DNA from: Streptomyces sp. Y2F8-2
GTDB taxonomy: Bacteria; Actinomycetota; Actinomycetes; Streptomycetales; Streptomycetaceae
Length of the DNA: 64,000 nt
Direction: 5' to 3'
Assembly (NCBI RefSeq): GCF_014905555.1
Contig: NZ_BNGS01000010.1
Span: 186,001-250,000 of the forward strand
Shown here: positions 26,335 to 34,433 of the stretch, piece after piece
How the letters are laid out: each line of letters begins with the position of its first letter
How positions within the stretch are numbered: the first letter of the stretch is position 1
The notes under the pieces: model-generated
What the model was told of the DNA's origin: nothing
The model's input: only the letters and a program-made list of their open reading frames with translations
The model's database searches: none
Program-made: the position numbers and the translations under genes

Positions 26335-27036
26335 TCAGGCGGCGGGCGCTGTGCGGCGCCGTCGGTCGGGGCCGTCGAGGATGACGCGCTCCGTCATCTC
26401 GGCGAGGCGGGAGGCGACGCGGTCACCGAGGGTGACGCGCAGCTGCTCCATCGGAAGGTTGGTGGTGATGAGTGTCGGGAGCATGTGCTCGTACCGGTGA
26501 TTGATGAGCCGGTAGGTCAGCTCCTCGGTCCATTCGCTGGTCTTGGCCGCGCCGAGGTCGTCCAGGAACAACAGCGGGCAGCGCGCCAGGGTCTGCAGCT
26601 CCCGTTCGGCGTCGTGGCCGGCGCGGGGGCGCAGGCGCGCGTGGAAGTCGGCGGTGGTGGTCGCTTCCCAGCGCAGACGGACCCCTCGGGCGAGCAGGGT
26701 GCGGATGGCGCCGTACGCCTGGTACGTCTTGCCCGTGCCCGTGGGGCCGGCGATCAGCAGCGACGGGCCTTCGGCGATGCCCGGCCCGCCGGGGCCGGGG
26801 CGTCCGGCGCGGGCGATCTCGTCGGCCCAGGCGGTGACCTTCGGGTGGTCGGCCAGGGCTCGGCGGTAGCGGGCGGGGATCCTGGCGTCGGCGAGTTCCA
26901 GCGCGGTGACGGGCTCGACGTGCCCTTCCTCGACGGCGGCGGTGGCAAGGTCGATGCCGCGACTGGCAAGGATGCCGTTGAGCCGGTCGGCAAGCGGGCC
27001 GACCCGGTGAGGCTCGCGGGTGAGGGTGGCGGTCAG
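26335..27036 (-). CDS. DnaC-like helicase-loader ATPase with probable CTG start, 233 aa
   Basis: A P-loop (LLIAGPTGTGKTYQAYG) near residue 85 is followed by Walker B CPLLFLDDLGA and sensor motif LPTLITTNLP with a C-terminal SRLAEMTERV box. These are the order and sequence of DnaC/IstB-type AAA+ proteins, which load replicative helicase. In this frame a stop codon lies just upstream, and the only start before conserved sequence is a CTG at 27036. It has a perfect GGAGG six bases upstream and overlaps the TGA of the previous gene. It works with the replication protein encoded just upstream. Confidence 0.8.
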   Translation of the reverse strand: MTATLTREPHRVGPLADRLNGILASRGIDLATAAVEEGHVEPVTALELADARIPARYRRALADHPKVTAWADEIARAGRPGPGGPGIAEGPSLLIAGPTGTGKTYQAYGAIRTLLARGVRLRWEATTTADFHARLRPRAGHDAERELQTLARCPLLFLDDLGAAKTSEWTEELTYRLINHRYEHMLPTLITTNLPMEQLRVTLGDRVASRLAEMTERVILDGPDRRRRTAPAA

Positions 27037-27965
27037 AGGTCACCTCCGTAGGCGGCTTCGACATCGGCGGGGTTTGTCCACGCCCTGTGGACAACCGGCG
27101 CGGCGGGGGCCGCGTTCATGGCTTCGTGCACGAGGCTCGGCAGAGTGCTGGGATGCAGGCCCTTGGCGCGGTGCCGTTCCAGGCCGGCCCGGATGTGGGC
27201 GGGGGCGATGCCCTCCAGGAGCAGCTTTCGCGCCTCCCGGCCGAGATGGCCCAGGACGTTCTCGGGCGGACGGTGTGCGCAAGCGACGGCGTACTCGGCG
27301 ATGAGCTGGTTGGCCGAGACGGTGCCGGATGCGGGGGCGCTCGCGCCCCCCGAAGGGGTATCTCCTAGATCCATGATCCTAGGTCCTAGATCCGGACCGT
27401 GAGCTGTCACCGCTCCCTCACTGAGCTGTCCCTGCTGCCTCATGGAGGGCTCACGGAAATCGCTCTGACCTGCTACTTCCTCATCGGTGCCCGGATTCAC
27501 CGCAGGCTCGCGTATTCGCCCGGAGCTCTCACGGAGGACTCCGTGAGGCTGCGGTGGGGGCTCCGTGAGCCCGACTCCCGCAGTCGGGGCGCCGACGCCG
27601 GGTGCGGTGCGGGCCGGCGTGTCGTGGTGTGGGCAGGCGGGAAGCCGGCTCGCGCTGGGGCGGTTGATCTTCTGGTGCTGCCGCCAGGTGACGATGTGCA
27701 GGTAGCGCTTGTCATCCGGGCCCTTGTAGCGGCATATCAGCCTGGTGTCGGCGAGCTGGGCGAGGTCCTTCTCGACGTCGGCAGGTGTGTGTTCGGGGCG
27801 CAGGACCCACAGCTGCCCGGCGATGATCGCGGCGTGGTCGCGGTGGCGGCCCTGGTCGTCGGCCTGGGTGAGCAGGCCGAAGAAGGTGCGCTCGGCGGTC
27901 AGGGTGACGGCGGCCAGGGACTCGGAGACGAAGGCTTCGGGCTTGATGGTGCGGATTCGTGCCAA
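27033..27965 (-). CDS. Replication-initiation-like winged-helix protein, 310 aa
   Basis: The N-terminus MARIRTIKPEAFVSESLAAV followed by RTFFGLLTQADDQGRHRD and VTWRQHQKINRPS is typical of phage and element replication proteins of actinobacteria that carry a DnaD/phage-replisome-organiser-like winged helix. The middle (residues 115-215) is disordered and Pro/Gly-rich. The C-terminal 90 residues are helical with HIRAGLERHRAKGLHPSTLPSLVHE. The partner ATPase gene overlaps its stop codon, matching a replication initiator plus helicase-loader pair. It diverges from the repressor gene. Confidence 0.7.
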   Translation of the reverse strand: MARIRTIKPEAFVSESLAAVTLTAERTFFGLLTQADDQGRHRDHAAIIAGQLWVLRPEHTPADVEKDLAQLADTRLICRYKGPDDKRYLHIVTWRQHQKINRPSASRLPACPHHDTPARTAPGVGAPTAGVGLTEPPPQPHGVLRESSGRIREPAVNPGTDEEVAGQSDFREPSMRQQGQLSEGAVTAHGPDLGPRIMDLGDTPSGGASAPASGTVSANQLIAEYAVACAHRPPENVLGHLGREARKLLLEGIAPAHIRAGLERHRAKGLHPSTLPSLVHEAMNAAPAAPVVHRAWTNPADVEAAYGGDL

Positions 27966-28477
27966 GAGGGGCGGTCCTCACTCGGTGACCGGTGGGCTGG
28001 GTGCCCACGGTTCACCGTCGGTCGGGGGTGGGACGGGCGTGAAGGGCGGGGGATGTCCGGCCGTTGAGGCGGGGTGCGTTGATGGCCGCTCGCGCTTTCC
28101 GGGGGTGTCGTCAACATAGCCACACCCAGGTCGCGCAAGTCCAGCCCTATCCGGCGCAATCTCTCACGGCAGAAATGCTGCTGGAAATCGAGTCGGCGAG
28201 GGCGGTGCGAAAACGGTAGGGCACGATCGGCGGTTGACCAAATAGTTGCCCGGCATCCCGAGCCGGAAGGATCACATCGGGAAGCCGTTGACGTCCTGCG
28301 AGCGATGAAGCTACAACACAACACCCCACGTCAGAGAGGGTCTCTGGTGTCGGGGCCCGTTCGGGGATCCGGACCTTCGCAGCACCCCGACCGTCCCGCT
28401 CGCCCATTGAGCGCGGCGCAACATAGCCGACGATCGCCGGTTAACCAAACCGGCGAATGCACGCTACAACTGGAGCC
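27966..28477. promoter_or_regulatory. Divergent control region between replication and repressor genes
   Basis: No gene is seen in 512 bases. Two sites of interest lie here. Positions 28419-28456 are copy 2 of the 38-bp repeat, containing a perfect 8-bp palindrome CGCCGGTT-5-AACCGGCG at 28435-28455, ending 22 bases before the repressor ATG. Positions 28223-28242 (ACGATCGGCGGTTGACCAAA) are a partial third copy. The layout suits a repressor controlling both its own promoter and the leftward replication/transfer genes. The region could also hold the replication origin. Confidence 0.55.
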
Positions 28478-28735
28478 ATGGCAGCACGATCTCTGGAAAT
28501 AGGGCCCGCAGGAATGCTGGCGGCTCGCACCATCGAAATCCTGCGTACGGAACGCGGCCTTGGGCAGCGCCAACTCGCCGCGCGGTGTTCCGCTTTGGGT
28601 CGCCCTATGTCCAACACGATGCTGTCCCGCATCGAACTCGCCAAGCGGCGATGCGATATCGACGACCTCGTCGCTATCGCCGAAGCCCTGCAGGTATCAC
28701 CCCTCGCTCTCCTGCAGGGCCCGGGCGCCACCTGA
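28478..28735 (+). CDS. XRE-family repressor-like protein, 85 aa
   Basis: The protein is almost entirely a Cro/CI-type helix-turn-helix: IEILRTERGLGQRQLAARC, then MSNTMLSRIELAKRRCDIDDLV and IAEALQVSPLALLQG. The ATG at 28478 is preferred over the one at 28457 because CTGGAG lies upstream at proper spacing and the palindromic operator ends at 28456. It is the likely regulator of the element, acting through the repeats at 22360 and 28419. The excisionase gene follows about 50 bases downstream. Confidence 0.8.
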   Translation: MAARSLEIGPAGMLAARTIEILRTERGLGQRQLAARCSALGRPMSNTMLSRIELAKRRCDIDDLVAIAEALQVSPLALLQGPGAT

Positions 28736-28783
28736 GCCGCTCACGCATCCGTCCCCCGACTTCGCGACTAGGAGCCGCCCCCC

Positions 28784-29164
28784 TTGCACCGATCCACGCC
28801 CGCGTCCGTCCCCCACAGGCCGTCCGACGCCCCTCCGCCCCGCCTCTACCGCCCCGAAGAGATCGCTGACACCCTCGGCTGCTCGGCCTGGTGGGTCAAG
28901 GACCGAGCGCGACGGCGCCTGATACCGCACACCCGGGTCGGCCGTGCCTACCGCTTCACCGCCGAGCATCTGGCCGAGATCATCCGCCTCTACGAGGAGC
29001 GGCCGGCCCAGCCTGCGCAGACAGCCGCGCGGGCGACCGAGCTGCTCTCCGAGCCCGGTACGCAGACCGGCTCCGCGCAACGTCGCCGCCCTGTCGTTGC
29101 TCCGACGACCCGCCTACGGGCTCGCCCGCCGCGTCGACAGCAGCAGTACGGCACTGTCGCGTGA
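28784..29164 (+). CDS. Excisionase-like MerR/Xis-type DNA-binding protein, 126 aa
   Basis: LYRPEEIADTLGCSAWWVKDRARRRLIPHTRVGRAYRFTAEHL at residues 25-67 is the winged-helix domain of excisionase-family proteins (Xis/HTH_17). The rest is a basic Arg-rich tail. The protein would bind the attachment region and direct the integrase toward excision. A TTG at 28784 is used; no ATG or GTG precedes the domain. It sits directly before the integrase gene, as in most Streptomyces integrative elements. Confidence 0.8.
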   Translation: MHRSTPASVPHRPSDAPPPRLYRPEEIADTLGCSAWWVKDRARRRLIPHTRVGRAYRFTAEHLAEIIRLYEERPAQPAQTAARATELLSEPGTQTGSAQRRRPVVAPTTRLRARPPRRQQQYGTVA

Positions 29165-29215
29165 CCGGATCGAACCTGCCGTAGACGAGGACAATCAAGA
29201 GGGGGACAGCGGAAC

Positions 29216-30748
29216 TTGGGTTTCGCGGAGAAGCGCGGAAACTACTGGCGTGGCCGGTACAAGGTCGCGCCCGGCAAGCACAACACGGTCGTCGACGAGA
29301 ACGGCAAGGCGATCAGGTTCGCCACCAAGGGCGAGGCCCAACGGGCAGCGGCCGAGGCCGAGAACAAGTACCGTCGCGGCGACTGGCGCGACCCGGCCCT
29401 CGGCCAGGAGACCTTCGGCGAGTACGCGAACCGCTGGTACGAGGCCCAGGACCTGGCGGCCTCGACCATGCAGAACTACAAGCGCCACATCGAGGAGCAC
29501 CTGCTCCCCGAGTTCGAGGACAAGGCGCTCGCCGGCATCCTGCGTACGGACGTCGACCTGTGGGAGAAGACGGAGAAGGCCCTCTATGCCGCCTCCAGCG
29601 TCAAGACCTGGCGCTCGACGCTCCACCTGATCTTCGAGGACGCGATCGACGAGGGCCTGATCACGTCCAACCCGGCTGCCCGGCGGCGCGGGCGAGGTAA
29701 GCGCGCCGGCCGCTCCCGAGACCGTGGTCCGGAGAAGGTGGTCACCGACGCGCTCGGCATCCTGCTGGCCGCCGAGCGTGCCGCCCTGCTCTCCGGCCGC
29801 GACGACGAGTTCGTCGCCGTGGTCCTCAAGGGCTACACCGGCATGCGCTGGGGCGAGATCGTCGGCCTGGAGACCGCGTTCGTCCGCCCTGGAGCCGTCC
29901 GGGTCGAGTGGCAGCTGTACGAGCTCGACACGGGAGAGCTGGTGCGCTGCCCGCCGAAGGACGACAGCTACCGCACCATCGACTCGATGGACTGGCTGTC
30001 GGCACTGGTCGCCAACCACATCGCCCGCACGAAGCCCAAGCCGTGCCCCTGCCACGGCAAGACCTACGTCTTCCGAGGACAGGGCGCGGCCCGTACCGGG
30101 GGCCACCAGGGCGCGAAGCTCGTCGACGTCGCCCGTCGTGCCAGCGTTTCAACTGGCACGGTGTCCAACGTCCTCAACCACCCCGAACGCGTCACCGAGG
30201 CCACGCGAGCAAAGGTCGAGCAGGCCATCGCGGACCTCCGGTTCGTGCGGGGCGGCGTCGTGCCGGAGCATGCCGCCCACTGGCGCAGGAACGGTTTCGC
30301 GACCTGGCTATTCACGCCGGCGGTCTCCGGCTGGTACCCGAAGAAGGCGCCGCAGGAGCCACGGCCAGTGCCCTTGCTCGGCGAGCCGTGGCCCGGTGTC
30401 CCAGCACGGGGGCGGGGTGCCAGCGATCGGGCCGACGCCTGTTGGCTCCCGATAGCCAAGGGGCTCACGCCCCACGGCCTTCGCCACACCCACCGGACGA
30501 TGATGGAGGACCTGGGAACCGAGAAGGTGCTCATGGATGAACGCATGGGCCACATCGACGGCTCGGTCTCGGCGCGCTACGCCCACGTCACCCCAGGCAT
30601 GCGGCAGCGCCTCAAGTTCGGGCTGACCGAGCAATGGGAGTCGGCGCTCGACGCCCGACTGGCGCTGTCTCCGGCGTCGCCGGTGCGCGTGCTCAACGAG
30701 CTCCTGCGGACACGCAGGGATGCCCACCGGTTGGCGATGTCTGGGTGA
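29216..30748 (+). CDS. Tyrosine integrase with an embedded LacI-type helix-turn-helix, 510 aa
   Basis: The tyrosine-recombinase residues are all present: Arg in GYTGMRWGEI near residue 209, HGLRHT (HxxR) near residue 422, and the MGHIDGSVSARYAHVTPG segment with the His and nucleophilic Tyr near residues 443-453. The N-terminal SAM-like core-binding domain (FGEYANRWYEAQDLAASTMQNY) is normal. Between the two catalytic halves, residues 302-346 read as a LacI-family DNA-binding domain: VDVARRASVSTGTVSNVLNHPERVTEATRAKV. The start is a TTG at 29216 behind GAGGGGGA. The gene ends next to a terminator at 30757. Confidence 0.88.
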   Translation: MGFAEKRGNYWRGRYKVAPGKHNTVVDENGKAIRFATKGEAQRAAAEAENKYRRGDWRDPALGQETFGEYANRWYEAQDLAASTMQNYKRHIEEHLLPEFEDKALAGILRTDVDLWEKTEKALYAASSVKTWRSTLHLIFEDAIDEGLITSNPAARRRGRGKRAGRSRDRGPEKVVTDALGILLAAERAALLSGRDDEFVAVVLKGYTGMRWGEIVGLETAFVRPGAVRVEWQLYELDTGELVRCPPKDDSYRTIDSMDWLSALVANHIARTKPKPCPCHGKTYVFRGQGAARTGGHQGAKLVDVARRASVSTGTVSNVLNHPERVTEATRAKVEQAIADLRFVRGGVVPEHAAHWRRNGFATWLFTPAVSGWYPKKAPQEPRPVPLLGEPWPGVPARGRGASDRADACWLPIAKGLTPHGLRHTHRTMMEDLGTEKVLMDERMGHIDGSVSARYAHVTPGMRQRLKFGLTEQWESALDARLALSPASPVRVLNELLRTRRDAHRLAMSG

Positions 30749-30756
30749 TGCTCGGA

Positions 30757-30795
30757 ACGTGTGCCCCTACGCGATCACCGTGTAGGGGCACACGT
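30757..30795. terminator. Bidirectional terminator between integrase and zinc-ribbon gene
   Basis: A perfect 14-bp stem (ACGTGTGCCCCTAC and its complement) with an 11-base loop lies nine bases after the integrase stop and 31 bases beyond the end of the oppositely oriented gene at 30827. Confidence 0.8.
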
Positions 30796-30826
30796 GGTTC
30801 GTGACCGCCGCTGCGGCCGCCTCGGT

Positions 30827-31303
30827 TCAGACTGCGAAGGCTTGACCACATACGAGGCAGTGATATGGGCCGGACTTGTCTTCGGGTACCTTCACCGGCT
30901 CGTACGAGTGACAGGGGGATGACACGATGACCATGTCGTCGGGTTCGGTGAGGGGTGATGGAACCTCTGGAGTATCCACGGTGCCCTTGAAGTCGACCTT
31001 CACGTGCTTGCTGCGGATCGGCTTGAGCGCGTTCTTAAGCTCGTCCTCCACCATTCGCGCTGCGGCGGGAGCGATCAGGCCCCTGGCGTAGTCGATCTGT
31101 TCCTGCGTCCACCAGGAGTCCGGCCCCGCCGGCTGCCCACAGAGAGGGCAGTAGTAGGCAGGGGGCGACGGCTGCTGCTCGGCCTCTTCATTCGCCGGTC
31201 CGTGGTGCCACTTGAACTGGTTGATGCAGTGGGGACACTCCCGACGCACGAAGCCGTCGTGGTCCAGGGGCAGGCTCATCGGAATTTCCATGTCACGCCC
31301 CAT
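30827..31303 (-). CDS. Zinc-ribbon protein of unknown function, 158 aa
   Basis: Three Cys pairs suggest zinc ribbons: CPHC near residue 24, CPLCG near residue 53 and CLVCG near residue 150, the last at the extreme C-terminus. The middle has an amphipathic helix (MVEDELKNALKPI). I do not recognise the family. The start may be the ATG at 31303, which overlaps the TIR-like gene, or the ATG at 31291 just after that gene's stop; either way the two genes form a coupled pair. Together with the TIR-like protein it could be a sensor or DNA/RNA-binding partner. Confidence 0.65.
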   Translation of the reverse strand: MGRDMEIPMSLPLDHDGFVRRECPHCINQFKWHHGPANEEAEQQPSPPAYYCPLCGQPAGPDSWWTQEQIDYARGLIAPAAARMVEDELKNALKPIRSKHVKVDFKGTVDTPEVPSPLTEPDDMVIVSSPCHSYEPVKVPEDKSGPYHCLVCGQAFAV

Positions 31304-32258
31304 CCACGAACTCTTCGACCCTGATCGGCACCCCGTCGGCGGTCTTCCCCGTCAGGACGACGTTGAAGTACGAGCTGGCCCCCATCCCCAGAGAGCGAGC
31401 ACTCATTACCCGCACCGACTTACCGGCGGGCAACTTCGGGACGGGGAACTCACCCTCGCTGTGGGTAATGAGCCTGTTCTCCTCTTCGGCTTCCACATCC
31501 AGGTCGTAGACGTCTCCTGGGCCGTGGTTGGTGATCACGACCGTCCCCATCTTTCTCGACCCGTTGTCGACGTAGCGGGCACTGAGCCGAGGGGTACCGG
31601 CTGCTTGCGACGACGGAAGCTTCCGTCCCAGCGGAAGCCCGCCACCTGGTGGGACAGGCGGAGTGAGGTCGCCGGCGTCATGCCAATCCGTACCGGTCAG
31701 CCGCACGGCGCACCCCGCAGTCTGTAGACGAGTCGCGAGATCCTGCCGCTTCCTCGTGGAGTTGTCGAGGCGGATCACGTGCCGGCCGTGAATGTCGCTG
31801 AAGACCTTCACCTGCCCGAGCTCGACTATCACGGTGCGGTTCTCATCCCGGCCCATGGCCATCCCTGCCTCGAACAGCACGTTCGGTCGGGGCTGCATCT
31901 GCGGGTTGCACTCGGGATCTCCGGCGTACGTGAGGCTCTCGTGCAGGTAGGTGACGTCGTCGGGGGTCTGGAGCACCACCACGGCCTGCGCCTGTGAGAA
32001 CGCGGTGTCCAGGACCTCGCCGATGTATGGGGAGCCCTTGCCAGTCATCTGGATGGCCTCGGACCATTCGATTGGATCGAGGCCGATAGCGCGCAGGAAC
32101 TCGAAGAGCCCCTTGCGCGCGAGCTCGTTCCGTCCGTGGATCACGAACACCTTGCGAGGGTCTGCGCCGCCCTCGGCCACTCGGTCTGCCATGTCTTGCT
32201 CACCACTCACGGTCGAGGGAGAACTGTCCTCAGCGACGGTAGCGGCAGGCACTGACAA
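31293..32258 (-). CDS. TIR-like nucleotide-binding protein (CAP12/PCTIR family) with C-terminal beta domain, 321 aa
   Basis: Residues 30-165 match the TIR-like domain known as CAP12/PCTIR: RKVFVIHGRNELARKGLFEF, then IGLDPIEWSEA, a QAVVVLQTPDD strand, and PNVLFEAGMAMGRDENRTVIVE, where FEAG holds the Glu expected to hydrolyse NAD+. Residues 225-321 look like a beta-sandwich (TVVITNHGPGDVYDLDVEAEEE), perhaps a sensor. Such TIR proteins are cell-killing effectors in Pycsar and CBASS, but no cyclase gene is nearby. The start is probably the TTG at 32258, with GTG 32252 or ATG 32192 as alternatives. It lies 129 bases from the tRNA-Pro gene. Confidence 0.8.
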   Translation of the reverse strand: MSVPAATVAEDSSPSTVSGEQDMADRVAEGGADPRKVFVIHGRNELARKGLFEFLRAIGLDPIEWSEAIQMTGKGSPYIGEVLDTAFSQAQAVVVLQTPDDVTYLHESLTYAGDPECNPQMQPRPNVLFEAGMAMGRDENRTVIVELGQVKVFSDIHGRHVIRLDNSTRKRQDLATRLQTAGCAVRLTGTDWHDAGDLTPPVPPGGGLPLGRKLPSSQAAGTPRLSARYVDNGSRKMGTVVITNHGPGDVYDLDVEAEEENRLITHSEGEFPVPKLPAGKSVRVMSARSLGMGASSYFNVVLTGKTADGVPIRVEEFVDGA

Positions 32259-32386
32259 CGAATGGAGCCCGATGATGGGAGCCGGATTCCGAAGTTGGCT
32301 CCCAACTGGCTCCCAGAATGGTCCCCGGAACCACTCAAGGGCCCGACCCGCTCTGCGGATCAGGCCCCTGACCTGGTACTACGGCG

Positions 32387-32460
32387 TCGGGGTGGCGGGA
32401 TTTGAACCCACGACCTCTTCGTCCCGAACGAAGCGCGCTGCCAAGCTGCGCTACACCCCG
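32387..32460 (-). tRNA. tRNA-Pro (anticodon CGG)
   Basis: Read on the minus strand, a 74-base cloverleaf is visible. The acceptor stem CGGGGTG/CACCCCG is followed by discriminator A at 32387. The anticodon loop is TTCGGGA with anticodon CGG, and the T arm contains GGTTCAAATCC. CCA is not encoded. It marks the border between accessory DNA on the left and conserved chromosome on the right and is the probable attachment target of the integrase. Confidence 0.93.
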
Positions 32461-32492
32461 GTGTCGCTGCTGTCGCGGCGACGACGTTTACT

Positions 32493-33269
32493 CTAGCCCA
32501 CCGGTGGCCGGAGACGAAATCCGGTTTTCCGGCGGCGGCGCGTGGGGTCCGGGCGGACGTGGTCGGCGAGGACCAGGAGGAGGGCCAGGCCGAAGAAGGC
32601 CAGGCCGAGCAGGAGTGCGTTGGCGAGGGTGCTCTTGTAGCCGAGGTGGGCGACGTCCAGGAACGGGTACACGTAGCGCGCGTCTGCGGTCGGTGGGAGC
32701 AGTGCGCCGCGCGCCAGGGTGAAGATCAGGTACGCCAGGGGGTAGAGGAGCCACCGCGTGGCGTGCTGCAGGCCCAGGGGGGCCGGGCGGGTCAGGAGCA
32801 GCCAGTCCAGAAGGGCCGCGATCGGGGTGACCGTGTGCAGTACCTGGTTGGCTAGTGCGGACCAGATCGTGGGCCTGTCCGTCATCGAGAAGGGGCCCGG
32901 CTCGTTCACCAGGAGCACGTGGTAGACCAGGCCCGCGATCAGCACGTAGAACAGCGCGCCGCCGGTGATCAGCGCCGGCAGCGGGTGGCGGGCCGTTCGG
33001 GCCCGCCAGGCCGACAGGGCGAAGGTCAGGGCCAGCAGCAGGTTGGCCTGGATGGTGAAGTAGCTCAGGACCCGGGCGGGGCTGCCGAGGGCCAGGTCCA
33101 TGGCCACCGCCGTCGCGGCCGTCAGCGCCACCAGCAGACGGTAGCGGGCCGCTACGGGGCGGCGTACCGGGGCGACCACGGCCGCGGCGGGGACGATGGA
33201 AGGCGCCAGCGTCGGCTTGCCCGGCACCGGGGGGAGGTCCGGGATCTCCTTGGGTATCGGCGTGATCAT
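32493..33269 (-). CDS. Pr6Pr-family integral membrane protein, 258 aa
   Basis: After a Pro-rich cytoplasmic head (residues 1-40) there are about six membrane segments, beginning RYRLLVALTAATAVAMDLAL. The signatures FTIQANLLLALTFALSAWRA and NQVLHTVTPIAALLDWLLL belong to the Pr6Pr (FAR-17a/AIG1-like) membrane family seen in actinobacteria. Its function is not established. It ends with a basic tail just 33 bases beyond the tRNA-Pro 5' end and is the first gene of the conserved chromosomal block. Confidence 0.8.
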   Translation of the reverse strand: MITPIPKEIPDLPPVPGKPTLAPSIVPAAAVVAPVRRPVAARYRLLVALTAATAVAMDLALGSPARVLSYFTIQANLLLALTFALSAWRARTARHPLPALITGGALFYVLIAGLVYHVLLVNEPGPFSMTDRPTIWSALANQVLHTVTPIAALLDWLLLTRPAPLGLQHATRWLLYPLAYLIFTLARGALLPPTADARYVYPFLDVAHLGYKSTLANALLLGLAFFGLALLLVLADHVRPDPTRRRRKTGFRLRPPVG

Positions 33270-33336
33270 GCCCTCACGCTAAGCGGGTGGGGCAGAAGGG
33301 GCGATACGGGATGGTCCGGGCGGGGTATGGCCGGCG

Positions 33337-34278
33337 TTACGCCTCGGGCGATGCCTCCCTTTCCACCAGCGTCAGCAGCGTCGCCTCCGGCGGGCAGGCG
33401 AACCGGACCGGCGTGTAGCGGTTCGTACCGCAGCCCGCCGACACGTGCAGGTACGACGTCCGGCCCTCCGCCGTGTGCCGTGACAGGCCCTTCACCCGGT
33501 CCGCGTCCAGGTCGCAGTTGGTGACCAGGGCGCCGTAGAAGGGGATGCACAGCTGGCCGCCGTGGGTGTGGCCGGCCAGGATCAGCGGATAACCGTCCGC
33601 CGCGAACGCGTCCAGGCAGCGCAGATACGGCGCGTGGACCACGCCCATCGAGAAGTCCGCCGAGGAGGAGGGGCCGCCCGCCACGCGCGCGTACCGGTCG
33701 CGCTTGATGTGCGGGTCGTCCAGGCCCGTCAGCTCGATCTCCAAGCCTTCGATCTTCAGGGTGCCCCGGGTGTTCGTCAGGTTCAGCCAGCCGGCCGCGT
33801 CGAAGCTGTCGCGCAGCTCCTCCCAGGGGTTGTGGATGGCGCCGACCACCGGCGGGTTGCCGTTCAGACCGTGGTGGCCCCTCGCCTTCTCCACCAGGTA
33901 GCGGGCCGGGTTGCGGAGCCTGGGGCCGTAGTAGTCGTTCGAACCGAAGACGTACGCCCCCGGGAACTCCATCAGCGGGCCCAGTGCGTCCAGCACCTCC
34001 GGCACCCCCTCGGTGTCGGAGAGGTTGTCCCCGGTGTTGATCACGAAGTCGGGGCGCAGGCCCGCCAGTGAGCGCAGCCAGCGCTGCTTCTTGCGCTGCC
34101 CGCTCACCATGTGGATGTCGGAGACCTGCAGGACGCGCAAAGGATGCGCCCCGGGGGGCAGCACCGGGACCGTCACCCGGCGCAGCCGGAAGGAGCGGGC
34201 CTCGAACCCGGCCGAGTACAGCAGTCCGGCGGCGGCGACCGCCGTGATTCCCAGGGGTACTCCGTATCGTGCGCGCAT
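33337..34278 (-). CDS. Membrane-anchored metallophosphoesterase, 313 aa
   Basis: Calcineurin-type metal motifs are present: QVSDIHMV near residue 52 (DxH), VINTGDNLSD near residue 82 (GDxxD-like), VFGSNDYYGP near residue 119 (GNHD replaced by GSND) and LAGHTHGGQL near residue 245 (GHxH). A single N-terminal hydrophobic helix (PLGITAVAAAGLLYSAG) anchors it, as in YaeI-like phosphodiesterases that act on lipid-linked substrates. The conserved His of GNHD is missing (SND), which is normal for this actinobacterial branch as far as I recall. Confidence 0.85.
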   Translation of the reverse strand: MRARYGVPLGITAVAAAGLLYSAGFEARSFRLRRVTVPVLPPGAHPLRVLQVSDIHMVSGQRKKQRWLRSLAGLRPDFVINTGDNLSDTEGVPEVLDALGPLMEFPGAYVFGSNDYYGPRLRNPARYLVEKARGHHGLNGNPPVVGAIHNPWEELRDSFDAAGWLNLTNTRGTLKIEGLEIELTGLDDPHIKRDRYARVAGGPSSSADFSMGVVHAPYLRCLDAFAADGYPLILAGHTHGGQLCIPFYGALVTNCDLDADRVKGLSRHTAEGRTSYLHVSAGCGTNRYTPVRFACPPEATLLTLVEREASPEA

Positions 34279-34433
34279 ACGACCATCGTGTCAGAACCGG
34301 CTGCCGCCCCGCGTTCACCTGTGGACGACCCCGACCCGGCGACGCCTGAGATCGGCACCGACGCTCCCGGTCGCCCACCACGCCCCGGAAATGTACGGGC
34401 AACCGCCCCACCGCACCTGCGACAATCAGAGGC

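Larger units (their letters stand above)
20425..32386. mobile_element. Relaxase-type integrative mobilizable element beside tRNA-Pro, limits approximate
   Basis: The modules run DUF317 pair, broken small gene, relaxase, MobC-like, DUF2637 membrane protein, helicase loader, replication protein, repressor, excisionase, integrase, then a TIR/zinc-ribbon cargo ending next to the 3' end of tRNA-Pro(CGG). The integrase and tRNA target suggest site-specific integration into the tRNA 3' end. No TraB/FtsK-type translocase or type IV secretion gene is present, so it would depend on a helper. The right limit is taken as the tRNA end; the left limit is a guess based on the truncated gene at 20373. I could not find the expected direct repeat of the tRNA 3' end. 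Confidence 0.6.
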
